Assembly (NCBI RefSeq): GCF_003289645.1
Contig: NZ_QLYX01000002.1
Span: forward strand, 434,001 to 498,000
Direction: 5' to 3'
DNA from: Actinomadura craniellae
GTDB taxonomy: Bacteria > Actinomycetota > Actinomycetes > Streptosporangiales > Streptosporangiaceae
DNA: 64,000 nt
Under the pieces are notes generated by a model, which ran no database searches, was not told the origin of the DNA, and saw only the letters and a list, made by a program, of their open reading frames with translations. The translations under genes and the position numbers were made by a program. Positions 8,909-17,025 of this stretch are shown here, piece by piece. Positions within the stretch are counted from its first letter, which is position 1. Each line of letters opens with the position of its first letter.

Positions 8909-9606
8909 TGTGGGTCCCTCTCGTCCTGGACGCGGCCCCTGCCACGCCAGCGGTCGTGGTGGATGACGTCGTCCAGCGGCAGCCGCCGGGCGGGCCCGAA
9001 CGGGCGGTCCGGCCAGCCGACCGGGATCATCGTCCCGATGTGGACGTCGTCGGGGAGGCCGAGGGCGTCGCGCACGCCCTGCTCGTTGCCGACCTGCATC
9101 ATCGTGAGCGTCGCGCCCAGGCCGAGCGAGCGCGCGGCGACGAGGACGTTCTGGCTGGCGGTGTTGACCGCGGCCCACAGGTACCGCGGGTCCGGGCCGC
9201 GCTCGGGGTAGGAGTGCTCGGCGCACACGAACAGCAGCACCGGCGCCTGCGCGACGTTGACGACGAGGTGGCGCGCCTCGGCGCGGATGTGCGCGTCGCC
9301 GTCGTCGGCGGGCTCGCCGAGCGAGTCGATCCAGCGCACGAACCGTTCGAGCGCCGCACCGATCGCGGCCCGCCGGTCGGGGTCGCGCACGACGACGAAC
9401 CGCCACAGCTGGCTGTTGTTCGGGCTCGCCGCGCGGGTGCCGGCCCACACCAGCGCACGGATCAGCTCGTCCGGAACGGGGTCGGGGCGCAGCCGGCGCA
9501 TCGCCCGCGCGGTACCGATCGTGTGCAGCGTCTCGTTCACCGCGACGCCGGCGGGGAACCCGTCCAGGTCGGCGGCCGTGGGGACGGCCTGCTCGGGAGC
9601 GATCAC
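8905..9606 (-). CDS. Nitroreductase-family flavin oxidoreductase
   Basis: A 233-residue protein of the nitroreductase fold. It carries the N-terminal ARAMRRLRPDPVPDELI block with the FMN phosphate-binding arginines, the ASPNNSQLWRFVVV strand and a C-terminal GTMIPVGWPDRPFGPARR segment typical of this family. Such enzymes are FMN-dependent dimers that reduce nitro groups, quinones or enones with NAD(P)H; some release reduced flavin. In this operon it might feed electrons to the adjacent small monooxygenase or reduce an enoyl intermediate; that is inference. The GTG start overlaps the upstream stop by one base pattern (GTGA). Confidence 0.82.
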   Translation of the reverse strand: MIAPEQAVPTAADLDGFPAGVAVNETLHTIGTARAMRRLRPDPVPDELIRALVWAGTRAASPNNSQLWRFVVVRDPDRRAAIGAALERFVRWIDSLGEPADDGDAHIRAEARHLVVNVAQAPVLLFVCAEHSYPERGPDPRYLWAAVNTASQNVLVAARSLGLGATLTMMQVGNEQGVRDALGLPDDVHIGTMIPVGWPDRPFGPARRLPLDDVIHHDRWRGRGRVQDERDPQ

Positions 9607-9905
9607 GCGAGGACGGTCCGCTCGGTCGCGACGTACTTGACGATCGAGACCCGGGTGACCTGGAACTCCTTCAGCGCCCGGTTCCAGCTGCGGTAGTGGT
9701 CGGCCCGGGCGTGCTCGTCGAACGCGGCCTGGTCGACGAACTCTTCGAAGACCTCGAAGCGCTCGGCCTTCTCGATGCTCCGGGCGAAGCGGTACTCCAC
9801 GCACCCGGGCTCGCGGCGGGTGGCGTCCACCAGTTCCCGGGTGCGCTCGGCGAACCGGTCCGCGCAGTCGGGCGCGACCTCCATGAACCCACTGACGACG
9901 ATCAC
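9603..9905 (-). CDS. Antibiotic biosynthesis monooxygenase-type (ABM) protein
   Basis: A 100-residue ferredoxin-like fold protein of the ABM family. The reading begins MIVVSGFMEVAPDCADRFAE and continues with TRREPGCVEYRF and FEVFEEFVDQAAFDEH, the normal order of strand, helix and strand in this family. ABM proteins form dimers and include cofactor-free quinone-forming monooxygenases, but many are uncharacterised. It is the first of a run of six overlapping genes and follows the ABC permease gene by 52 bp. A role in oxidising an aromatic or polycyclic intermediate is plausible but not shown. Confidence 0.8.
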   Translation of the reverse strand: MIVVSGFMEVAPDCADRFAERTRELVDATRREPGCVEYRFARSIEKAERFEVFEEFVDQAAFDEHARADHYRSWNRALKEFQVTRVSIVKYVATERTVLA

Positions 9906-9957
9906 GGGTACCTCCTCGGGGAGCGGGTGTGGCTGTCAGGCGGGGTGCCGGGCGGCG

Positions 9958-11193
9958 TCATGACCCGGGCCGCCGCTGGAGGAACGTGCTCAGCGCGACG
10001 GTGATGATCAGCACGGCGCCGTTGATCACCTGGGTCCAGGTGTAGGGAACGCCGCCGACCACCAGCCCGTCGGTGACGTAGACCAGCGCGATGCTGCCCG
10101 CCACGGTGCCCCAGATGTGGAACCGGCCGCGCGAGAGGATGACCGTCGAGAGGAAGGCGCCGGCGTACGCCGGCAGCAGCAGCGGGTCGGCCACGCCGGG
10201 CGCGGCGCTGCCCTGCTGCGCGGCGACCAGGATGCCCGCCAGCGCGGCGATGGTGCCGGAGAAGACGAACAGGCACAGCGAGACGAGGTTGATCCGGATG
10301 CCGGCGAAGGCGGCGGCGTCCGGGTTGCTGCCCACCGCGTAGATCGCGTGGCCGACGGCGGTGTACTTCATGACCGTCCACACCAGCAGCGTCAACACCA
10401 GGACGATCACGATCATCCAGTCGAACTCCGCCGCCAGGCCCAGAGCCCAGGCGGCACCGACCACCAGCGCGCCGACGAGGACCAGGACCGCGACCTGGAC
10501 CCGGCGCCGCGGCTCGGGGCCGGGGAAGCGCTGGTCGAGCGAGATGAGCAGGGCCGCGACCACGGCGGCGATGACGAGGACGGCCACGCCCAGCGGCGCC
10601 TTGTTCTGGAAGTCACCCACCGACCCGGCGCCGGAGAACCAGCCGGGCAGCGGCCCGGAGTCCGGCGTCGGGCCGACCACCTGGCCGGAGGAGTAGACGA
10701 CCGTGAGCCCGGCGAAAAGGCCGCTGGTGCCGAGCGTCGCGATGAACGCGTTGACCTGGAACTTGGTCACCACGATGCCGTTCAGGAGGCCGGCGACCGC
10801 ACCCACCAGCAGGGTGAGCACGATGACCATGCCCATGGGAAGCCCGGCGTCGATGAACAGGCCCACCCCCAGGAAGCAGCCCGCCGTGGCCATCGCCGCG
10901 ACGCTGAGATCGAACCGGTGCCCGCACAGGCAGACGGCGACCGCAATGGCGAGCACCAGTTGCGGGGTGCTCCGGCTGACGTTGAAGGAGAGCCGGGTCA
11001 CGTCGTAGAAGCCGCCCTGCAGCCAGACGGCATAGATCAGGAACACGAAGCCGAAGGCGACGACGGTGGCCGCGCTGGACAGCATCTCCCGCGACGGGCC
11101 CCGCCTGGGCCGCTCGGCCGCCGGGGGCGGTTGCTCGGGAGCCGCGAGCTCGCCGGTGGGGGCGGCCGACGACTCGGCTTCATTGATGGACAT
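9958..11193 (-). CDS. ABC transporter permease, ribose-type (BPD_transp_2)
   Basis: A 411-residue membrane protein with about ten hydrophobic segments after a charged, proline-rich cytoplasmic N-terminus of about 35 residues. The conserved permease segment AVGSNPDAAAFAGIRI matches the loop that contacts the ATPase in RbsC/XylH-type transporters. With the ATPase (11208) and binding lipoprotein (13598) it forms a complete importer. These transporters usually take sugars, yet this one is embedded among acyl-CoA genes, so another ligand is likely. A longer reading frame extends upstream, but the ATG at 11193 matches the start of the permease and leaves a normal 14-bp gap to the ATPase gene. Confidence 0.88.
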   Translation of the reverse strand: MSINEAESSAAPTGELAAPEQPPPAAERPRRGPSREMLSSAATVVAFGFVFLIYAVWLQGGFYDVTRLSFNVSRSTPQLVLAIAVAVCLCGHRFDLSVAAMATAGCFLGVGLFIDAGLPMGMVIVLTLLVGAVAGLLNGIVVTKFQVNAFIATLGTSGLFAGLTVVYSSGQVVGPTPDSGPLPGWFSGAGSVGDFQNKAPLGVAVLVIAAVVAALLISLDQRFPGPEPRRRVQVAVLVLVGALVVGAAWALGLAAEFDWMIVIVLVLTLLVWTVMKYTAVGHAIYAVGSNPDAAAFAGIRINLVSLCLFVFSGTIAALAGILVAAQQGSAAPGVADPLLLPAYAGAFLSTVILSRGRFHIWGTVAGSIALVYVTDGLVVGGVPYTWTQVINGAVLIITVALSTFLQRRPGS

Positions 11194-11207
11194 CGAAGAC
11201 CTCTCGT

Positions 11208-12656
11208 TCACGCGAGCTCGGTGGTCAGTTCGGGAAGTCGGTCGGGGGCCAGCCACTCCGAGACCGTGCCGTCGGCGGTGAGCACACCGGTCGTGTCGGC
11301 GAGCGCGACGATGTCCTCGTAGTCGGTGGACGCCACCAGCACCCCGGTGCCGCTGTCGGCCATCCGGCGTACCTGCGCGTAGATCTCCCGCCGGGTCGCG
11401 ACGTCGACCCCCCGGGTCGGCTCGCACAGGACGAGGAGCTGGGGCCGTCGCATCAGCGCACGGGCGAAGAGGGTCTTCTGCTGGTTGCCGCCGGAGAGGT
11501 CGGAGACCGTGGCGTCCAGCCGGTGCGGGACGACGGCGAGCGCGGCCACCGCGTCATCGCAGTCGCGGCGCATCTGCCGTAGCCGCAGCAGCCCGGTCCG
11601 CCCGCGCCAGCGGGACCAGCCGCCGACCGCGACGTTGAACTGCACGGTGTGGTCGGCGAACACCCCTTCGGACTCGCGGTGGGCGGGCACGCACGCCCGG
11701 CGCACGTCGCGCGCGATCCGCACGGTGCCGGCGTCCGGGGTGAGCAGCCCGGCCGCGGCGTACGCGACCTCGTGCAGTCCCGACCCGAGCGGGCCGGTGA
11801 TCGCCGTGATCCGGCCCGCGGTGACCGTCAGGTCGATCGGGCCGGCGCCGCCGGCGCGGATGCCCTTCAGCTCGCAGACCACCCCGCCGGTGCCGCCGCT
11901 CCCGCCGGCCCGGTCCGCACCGGGCGCCGGGGTGCTGACGGAGCGCCCCCGGCTCATCGTCTCGACCAGGTCGGCGCGCGCGATGCCGGCCGCGTCCCCG
12001 TCGAGCACCACCTCGCCGTCGCTGAGCACGACGTAGCGGGTCGCCGCGCCGACCACCTCGTCGAGCTTGTGGGTGACCATCAGCACCGTCGCGCCGAGCT
12101 CGGCGGCGACCCGGAGCCGCTCGACCACCCAGCGCGCCTCGTGCGGGTGGAGGCCGGCGGTCACCTCGTCGATGACGACGGTGTCGGCGCCGCGGTGGAG
12201 CGTCCTGGCGACGGCCACCATGGCCCGCTGGCCCAGGCTCAGCGAGGACACCAGCGCGTAGGGGTCGATCGAGGTGAGGCCGACGGCCCGCAGCGCCTCG
12301 GTGGTGAGCCGTGCCTCGGCGCGCGGGTTGACCAGTCGGCGGGGCGCGCCGAGACACAGGTTCTCCGCGACCGTCATGCCGTCGACCAGGCCGAGGTCCT
12401 GGTGGACGACGCCGAGCCCGGCCCGTCCCCCGCGCACCGCGATCGTGCCCGCGTCAGCGGGGTAGACCCCGTCAAGGATCTTGACCAGCGTGGATTTTCC
12501 GGCGCCGTTCGAGCCGAGCAGGGCCACGAACTCGCCGCGGGAGAAGGAGCAGGTGACCCCGCTCAGCGCCTGGGTGGCCCCGAAGCGTTTGCGTACGTCG
12601 ACGACCTCGATCATCAGGTCGTTCCGAGCGTCGGGGGCGAGGGTCGCGATCACCAC
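11208..12656 (-). CDS. ABC transporter ATPase, two-domain ribose-type
   Basis: A 482-residue fusion of two ATP-binding domains, as in RbsA. Domain 1 has Walker A GSNGAGKST (48-56), a weak signature LSLGQRA and Walker B DTVVIDE. Domain 2, from about residue 265, has a degenerate Walker A (ITGPLGSGLHE) but a good signature LSGGNQQK, the usual asymmetry of this family in which only one site hydrolyses ATP. It would energise the permease at 9958. A second start 14 codons in (MIEVVDV) is equally plausible. It lies between the permease gene and the SDR gene in the same operon. Confidence 0.87.
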   Translation of the reverse strand: MVIATLAPDARNDLMIEVVDVRKRFGATQALSGVTCSFSRGEFVALLGSNGAGKSTLVKILDGVYPADAGTIAVRGGRAGLGVVHQDLGLVDGMTVAENLCLGAPRRLVNPRAEARLTTEALRAVGLTSIDPYALVSSLSLGQRAMVAVARTLHRGADTVVIDEVTAGLHPHEARWVVERLRVAAELGATVLMVTHKLDEVVGAATRYVVLSDGEVVLDGDAAGIARADLVETMSRGRSVSTPAPGADRAGGSGGTGGVVCELKGIRAGGAGPIDLTVTAGRITAITGPLGSGLHEVAYAAAGLLTPDAGTVRIARDVRRACVPAHRESEGVFADHTVQFNVAVGGWSRWRGRTGLLRLRQMRRDCDDAVAALAVVPHRLDATVSDLSGGNQQKTLFARALMRRPQLLVLCEPTRGVDVATRREIYAQVRRMADSGTGVLVASTDYEDIVALADTTGVLTADGTVSEWLAPDRLPELTTELA

Positions 12657-12690
12657 TGGCGGTCCCTTCCGGGGTTCGGTCGCGGGGCGG

Positions 12691-13539
12691 TCACAGGACC
12701 AGCTGTCCTGCGTCGACGGGGAGGACGACGCCGGTGATGTTGGCCGCCGCGTGCGAGGCGAGGAAGCACACCGCCCGCGCGACGTCGTCCGGCAGGCTCG
12801 GCCGCCTGATCGGCATCTCCTGCGCGCGGGTCGAGAAGTAGTCGGTACCGCCCTCGAGGTCCAGGTCGCCGAACCTGGCGACCAGGCCCTCGGTGACGAC
12901 GGCGCCCGGCGCGACGGCCACGGCGCGGATGCCGTACGGGCCGAGTTCGACGGCCAGCGCCTTGGTCAGGCCCTGCACGCCGTGCTTCGCCGCGGCGTAG
13001 TGGGCCAGGCCGGGCGGTCGGCCGACCCGGAAGCCGGCGACCGAGCTGATGTTGACGATGACCCCTTCCAGGCCGGCGTCCCGGAGGGCGAGCCCGGCGG
13101 CCCGCGAGCCGTAGAACGTCGCCGTGAGGTCGAGGCCGACCACCCGGTCCCAGTCCTCGTCGCTCAGGTCGGGCAGCAGGTGTGAGGGGTAGATCCCGGC
13201 GGCGTTGACCCAGACCAGGCGGCGCGCGCCGGCGGTGAGCACTTCGCGGGCGAGCTCGGCCAGGTCGGCGCTGCGCCGCACGTCGAGGGTTCGCGCCGAC
13301 ACGGCCGTCGCGTGCCGTTCGGCGAGCGCGGCCGCGGCCGCGTCGACCGCCGGGTCGATGTCGACCAGGGTCACCGCCGCGCCCAGCTCGGCCAGGCGGC
13401 CGGCGATCCCCCGGCCGATCCCCTGGGCGCCGCCGGTGACCACGGCCGCGGCGTCGTCGAACCGGACGAGGGAGGCGAAGGCGGCGTCGGCGTACTCGTA
13501 GGAGTCGCGCATCAGCTCCTGGGTCGTCTTCATCGTCAT
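12691..13539 (-). CDS. Short-chain dehydrogenase/reductase
   Basis: A 282-residue classical SDR. The nucleotide motif TGGAQGIGRGI lies near residue 36, NAAGIY is the NNAG-equivalent, and the catalytic set Ser (NISSVAG), Tyr and Lys (HYAAAKHG) is complete. A 30-residue N-terminal extension before the Rossmann fold is longer than usual. It should oxidise or reduce an alcohol/ketone with NAD(P). The gene sits inside the transport genes, between the binding protein and the ATPase, which implies that its substrate is the imported compound or an early product. Confidence 0.87.
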   Translation of the reverse strand: MTMKTTQELMRDSYEYADAAFASLVRFDDAAAVVTGGAQGIGRGIAGRLAELGAAVTLVDIDPAVDAAAAALAERHATAVSARTLDVRRSADLAELAREVLTAGARRLVWVNAAGIYPSHLLPDLSDEDWDRVVGLDLTATFYGSRAAGLALRDAGLEGVIVNISSVAGFRVGRPPGLAHYAAAKHGVQGLTKALAVELGPYGIRAVAVAPGAVVTEGLVARFGDLDLEGGTDYFSTRAQEMPIRRPSLPDDVARAVCFLASHAAANITGVVLPVDAGQLVL

Positions 13540-13597
13540 CCCTCGTTCCGGTTCGGCGGCACGCCTGGGGGGGTCGGTTTTCCTGGTCGGTCGCGGG

Positions 13598-14725
13598 TCA
13601 CTTGCCCCACAGCTCGGCGAACTTCGCCTCGTAGTCGAACTTCGGGAGGACGAAGAGGTTGCCCTTCTTGTAGTTGCCGTAGGTCTTCTGGTCGACCAGC
13701 GCGACCGGCATCCGGTCGGCCGTCCAGGTCGGTACGCCGGCGAGCATCCGGGCGAGCTCGTCGACCGAGGCCCAGCCGTAGAGCGGGGTGGAGATCAGCA
13801 CGTCGGCCTTCGCGACGGCGGGCCGGCCCGCGCCGACCATGTCGACGAACGGCGCGAGCGATCCGAGGCCGATGACGGAGAAGTCGTCGCGCCCCAGTTG
13901 GGCGGCCGAGTTCGCGAGCACCGAGGCCGGGGAGTCGAACGGCATGATCACCGAGTTCAGGGAGCCCTTCCGGTAGGTGTTGAGCAGCGAGGTGAAGATC
14001 GGCGCGTTGGGCTGCATCGCCTCCGCGAGCAGCAGCGACGGCGTCTTGACCGTGCAGCCCGGGCACATCTCCTTGACGGCGGCCGCCGCCTCGGCCATCT
14101 GCTCCTCGGACTGCTTGAACTCGGTGTTCTGGTACACGACGACGGTGTCGCCCGACTTCGCCCGGGAGGCGGCGTACGCCGCCTGGGCGCGACCGGCCGC
14201 CTTGTGGTCGTTGCCGACGCCGACCATGCCCGTGGGGAGTTCGGGGCCGCACAGGGCGCACACCACCGGGATGCCGGCGCCCTCGGCCGCCTTGACCGCC
14301 GCCGCGACGGCCGACGGTGTGATGGAGACCAGGACGATGCCGTCCACCTTGTCCAGCACCGCCTTCTCGATCAGCTGGGCCTGGGTGGTCGGCGTGAACT
14401 TGCCGTCTCCGGGCGGGGCGGCCGTCCATCCGATCTTCTTGATGGCCTCCATGGCGTTCTCCGCCAGCACCGACGGGCCCGGTGAGGCCAGGCCGCTCGT
14501 GATCACGGCCACGCGGTGCGTGCCCGGGGCGACCGGCGCGGTCGGCATCGGGAACTCGACGTTGCCGGCGAGCAGCGTCTCGACCTCCGCGGCGGCCTTC
14601 TCGTTGGTGACGGCCCCGGCCGCGCCCGCGGCCCCCGGCTGCGCCGCCTCGCCGCCCCCGCCACAGGCGGTCAGCAGCATCGCCGCCACGAGCGTGGCAC
14701 CCATCCTCAGTCGCCCTCTGGTCAT
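13598..14725 (-). CDS. ABC transporter substrate-binding lipoprotein
   Basis: A 375-residue periplasmic-binding-type protein. A signal peptide ends in the lipobox LLTAC, with Cys21 as the lipid site, followed by a glycine-rich linker. The mature part resembles the RbsB/peripla_BP_4 fold: HRVAVITSG near the start, VDGIVLVSITPSAVAAAVKA, and IPVVCALCGPE. It is the first gene of the transport operon and faces a 320-bp upstream region carrying two palindromic operators. It would capture the pathway substrate outside the membrane and deliver it to the permease. The ligand is unknown. Confidence 0.86.
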   Translation of the reverse strand: MTRGRLRMGATLVAAMLLTACGGGGEAAQPGAAGAAGAVTNEKAAAEVETLLAGNVEFPMPTAPVAPGTHRVAVITSGLASPGPSVLAENAMEAIKKIGWTAAPPGDGKFTPTTQAQLIEKAVLDKVDGIVLVSITPSAVAAAVKAAEGAGIPVVCALCGPELPTGMVGVGNDHKAAGRAQAAYAASRAKSGDTVVVYQNTEFKQSEEQMAEAAAAVKEMCPGCTVKTPSLLLAEAMQPNAPIFTSLLNTYRKGSLNSVIMPFDSPASVLANSAAQLGRDDFSVIGLGSLAPFVDMVGAGRPAVAKADVLISTPLYGWASVDELARMLAGVPTWTADRMPVALVDQKTYGNYKKGNLFVLPKFDYEAKFAELWGK

Positions 14726-14800
14726 CTGAAGTCCTCTCTCAACTGGATCCGCAGGACTCGGTCGACGGGATCCGAGGAAGTAGCGACAATCCGCCCGATG

Positions 14801-14817
14801 TCTGACAATCCGTCAGA
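14801..14817. promoter_or_regulatory. TetR-type operator O1, upstream of the transport operon
   Basis: A perfect inverted repeat TCTGAC-AATCC-GTCAGA lies 76 bp before the binding-protein start. The same 6-5-6 architecture recurs at 14991-15007 and 21422-21438. The TetR gene at 21519 is the obvious candidate regulator because one copy lies in its own divergent promoter. The 14726-15045 gap holds no gene; besides these sites it contains AT-rich sequence suited to a promoter. Confidence 0.65.
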
Positions 14818-14990
14818 TGTCGGCAATGTAACCGCAGTCACATGGCGAGTGTCAATGATCGAAGAGGCTAATCTGATAAATATTCAGAACAGCTACGCGC
14901 GATCAGGCTGATCGCGCCCGCGCCTCCACCCCGGGACACCAGATCCTCGACGCCCGGGGGGGCGGCCTGACCTATCGGCGCACTCATCTT

Positions 14991-15007
14991 TATGACACTT
15001 AGTCAGA
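14991..15007. promoter_or_regulatory. TetR-type operator O2
   Basis: TATGAC-ACTTA-GTCAGA matches the O1 pattern with one half-site mismatch and the same 5-bp spacer. It lies 39 bp beyond the end of the enoyl-CoA hydratase gene and 190 bp from O1. It may act with O1 on the transport operon, or be the remains of an older promoter. Confidence 0.5.
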
Positions 15008-15045
15008 TGTATGGGTGATCTGCTGGCCGCCCGCGACGACGCCTT

Positions 15046-15915
15046 CTAGGCAGGCCAGGGCGGCAGGTCGCCGCCGACCCGGCCCACCCAGCGCGGCGCG
15101 CGCTTCTCGAGGTAGGCCGCCACCCCCTCCGCGGCGTCCGGGGCCGCCAGGAGGGCCTCCAGCAACCGCCGCTCGGTCGCCCCGGCGGTGTGCTGGTCGG
15201 CGTCGTTGGCCTCCCAGATCAGCCGCTTCGACACCGCGACGGCGACCGGAGCCGCGTGGTCGGCGATCTCCCGGGCTATCGAGACGGCCGTCGAGAGCAC
15301 CCCGCCGGCCGGCGGCGCGTGGTTCGCAAGGCCCCAGGTTGCGGCATCGCCGCCGGAGAAGCGGCGTCCGGTGAGCAGCAGCTCCGCGGCGCGAGCCGGC
15401 CCGAGGTGGCGTACGGCGGTCCAGTGCCCCATCCACTCCGCGACGACGCCCAGCCGCACGAACGGGAACGCGAGGACGGCGTCCACGGCCACCACGCGGA
15501 TGTCGCACTGCAGGGCCAGGGTCAGCCCGGCACCGACCGCGTGGCCGTTGACCGCGGCGATCACCGGCTTGCGCAGCTGGAACGGCGCCAGCCACGGGAG
15601 CCCCCGGTCCTCGTCCCCGCCGGGTGCACCACCGAAGCCGTCGCCGGACATTTCGGAGCCGGCGCAGAACACCGGGCCGGCCCCGGTGATCACTACTACC
15701 CGGACGTCGTCGCTGCGGTCACAGTGGTGCAGCACCCGGGTGAGCTCGCCCAGCATCGGCCCGTCGATCGCGTTCCTGGCCGCCGGCCGGTCCAGGGTGA
15801 CCGTCACGACCCCGCGGTCGGCCTCGAGCCGCAGCCGCGTCAGGTCCGAGACGTCGACCGGACCGCCGGCGCCGTCTGCTTCGTGCCAGGCGAACGTCGA
15901 TTCCTCGTAGCGCAC
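15046..15915 (-). CDS. Enoyl-CoA hydratase/isomerase family protein
   Basis: A 289-residue crotonase-fold protein. The N-terminal RGVVTVTLDRPAARNAID block and the oxyanion-hole stretches GAGPVFCAGSEMSG and NGHAVGAGLTLALQCDIR are family hallmarks. The usual first catalytic glutamate region reads RLGVVAEW, where a glutamate is still available, so hydratase or isomerase activity is possible. It would act after the paired dehydrogenases. It is the last gene of the second operon, separated by 3 bp from the preceding dehydrogenase. Confidence 0.87.
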   Translation of the reverse strand: MRYEESTFAWHEADGAGGPVDVSDLTRLRLEADRGVVTVTLDRPAARNAIDGPMLGELTRVLHHCDRSDDVRVVVITGAGPVFCAGSEMSGDGFGGAPGGDEDRGLPWLAPFQLRKPVIAAVNGHAVGAGLTLALQCDIRVVAVDAVLAFPFVRLGVVAEWMGHWTAVRHLGPARAAELLLTGRRFSGGDAATWGLANHAPPAGGVLSTAVSIAREIADHAAPVAVAVSKRLIWEANDADQHTAGATERRLLEALLAAPDAAEGVAAYLEKRAPRWVGRVGGDLPPWPA

Positions 15916-15918
15916 GGC

Positions 15919-17025
15919 TCAGCCCGCGTAGAGCGCCGCGACGTTCGTCGCGATCGTCCGGGCCTGCCCGCCACCGGAGTCGAGCAGCACCTGGTTGGTT
16001 TTGGCGCGGCGGTAGTAGAGGTGCACCCGGTGCTCCCAGGTGAACCCGATGCCGCCGTGCAGGTGGATCGCCTCGCCGGCGATCCGGAAGGCCGCGGCGC
16101 CGCACCGCCGCCGCGCGACCGCGAGCGCCGCGTCCCGCAGCGGCGGGCTCTCCCCCACCGAGCGGGCGGCGAAGGCGAGCGCCGAGCGGGCGGACTCCAG
16201 CGTCACGTACAGGTCGGCCAGCTGGTGCTTGACGCCCTGAAAGGCGCCGATGACCTGCCCGAACTGCTCTCGCACCTTGACGTAGGCGACGGTCAGGTCG
16301 AGCGCCTCGGCCGCGATGCCGACGCACTCGGCCGCCAGCGCCAGGGCCGCGCCCGTCTCCATCGCGTCCCGTGCGCGCTCGGCCGCCGCGCCCCGCGCGA
16401 GCACGACGGCGGCGGCGTCCTGCAACCGGAGCGCCGCGAACCCGCGGGTCAGGTCGATCGTCGTCATCGGCTCGGTGGCCGCCCCGGCGGTGCCGGCCGG
16501 CACCCACGCCAGTGCGGTCCGCCCGCCGGCGTCGGCCGGCACCAGCCAGCCGTCGGCGGCGGTGCCCGCCATGACCGCGGGCACCACACCGGAGATCGTC
16601 GGCCCGCCCGCGCCGTCGGAGAGGACGGGCGGCGCCGCGTCCGGCTCGTACCAGCGGGCGTCGGCCGGTACGACCACCGACGTACCGGCGGTGATCTCGG
16701 CGAGCATGGTGCGGGCCCGCTCGTCGCCGGCGAGCGTCAGCAGGGCGGGGACCGCCTGCCCGACGACCGGCAGGAACGGCCCGCCGTGCAGGGCACCGCC
16801 CATCTCCTCGTGGACGACCAGTTCCGCCTCGAGATCCAGGCCGGTGCCGCCGAACTCCTCGGGCACCCGCACGCCCTGGAGCCCGAGTCGCCGGGCCATC
16901 CCGGTCCACGTGCGCCGGTCCGCCGCCGCGGCGGCCTCGTGGTCGTCCGCGCTCTGCGGGGTCGACGCGCGGACGAACCGGCGGGTGGCCTCGCGCAGCG
17001 CCCGCGACTCCTCGGCCGAGATCAT
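15919..17025 (-). CDS. Acyl-CoA dehydrogenase, short (beta) type, second copy
   Basis: A 368-residue dehydrogenase of the divergent partner class. Its C-terminal HGGIGFTWEHRVHLYYRRA is almost the same as in the 6660-7790 product, marking the two as paralogues. VREQFGQVIGAFQGVKHQLAD is the conserved helix facing FAD. The middle is Ala/Gly-rich and degenerate. It most likely forms a heterotetramer with the long dehydrogenase at 18440-19702. Its ATG overlaps the stop of the HpaB-family gene (ATGA), so the two are coupled. Confidence 0.85.
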   Translation of the reverse strand: MISAEESRALREATRRFVRASTPQSADDHEAAAAADRRTWTGMARRLGLQGVRVPEEFGGTGLDLEAELVVHEEMGGALHGGPFLPVVGQAVPALLTLAGDERARTMLAEITAGTSVVVPADARWYEPDAAPPVLSDGAGGPTISGVVPAVMAGTAADGWLVPADAGGRTALAWVPAGTAGAATEPMTTIDLTRGFAALRLQDAAAVVLARGAAAERARDAMETGAALALAAECVGIAAEALDLTVAYVKVREQFGQVIGAFQGVKHQLADLYVTLESARSALAFAARSVGESPPLRDAALAVARRRCGAAAFRIAGEAIHLHGGIGFTWEHRVHLYYRRAKTNQVLLDSGGGQARTIATNVAALYAG

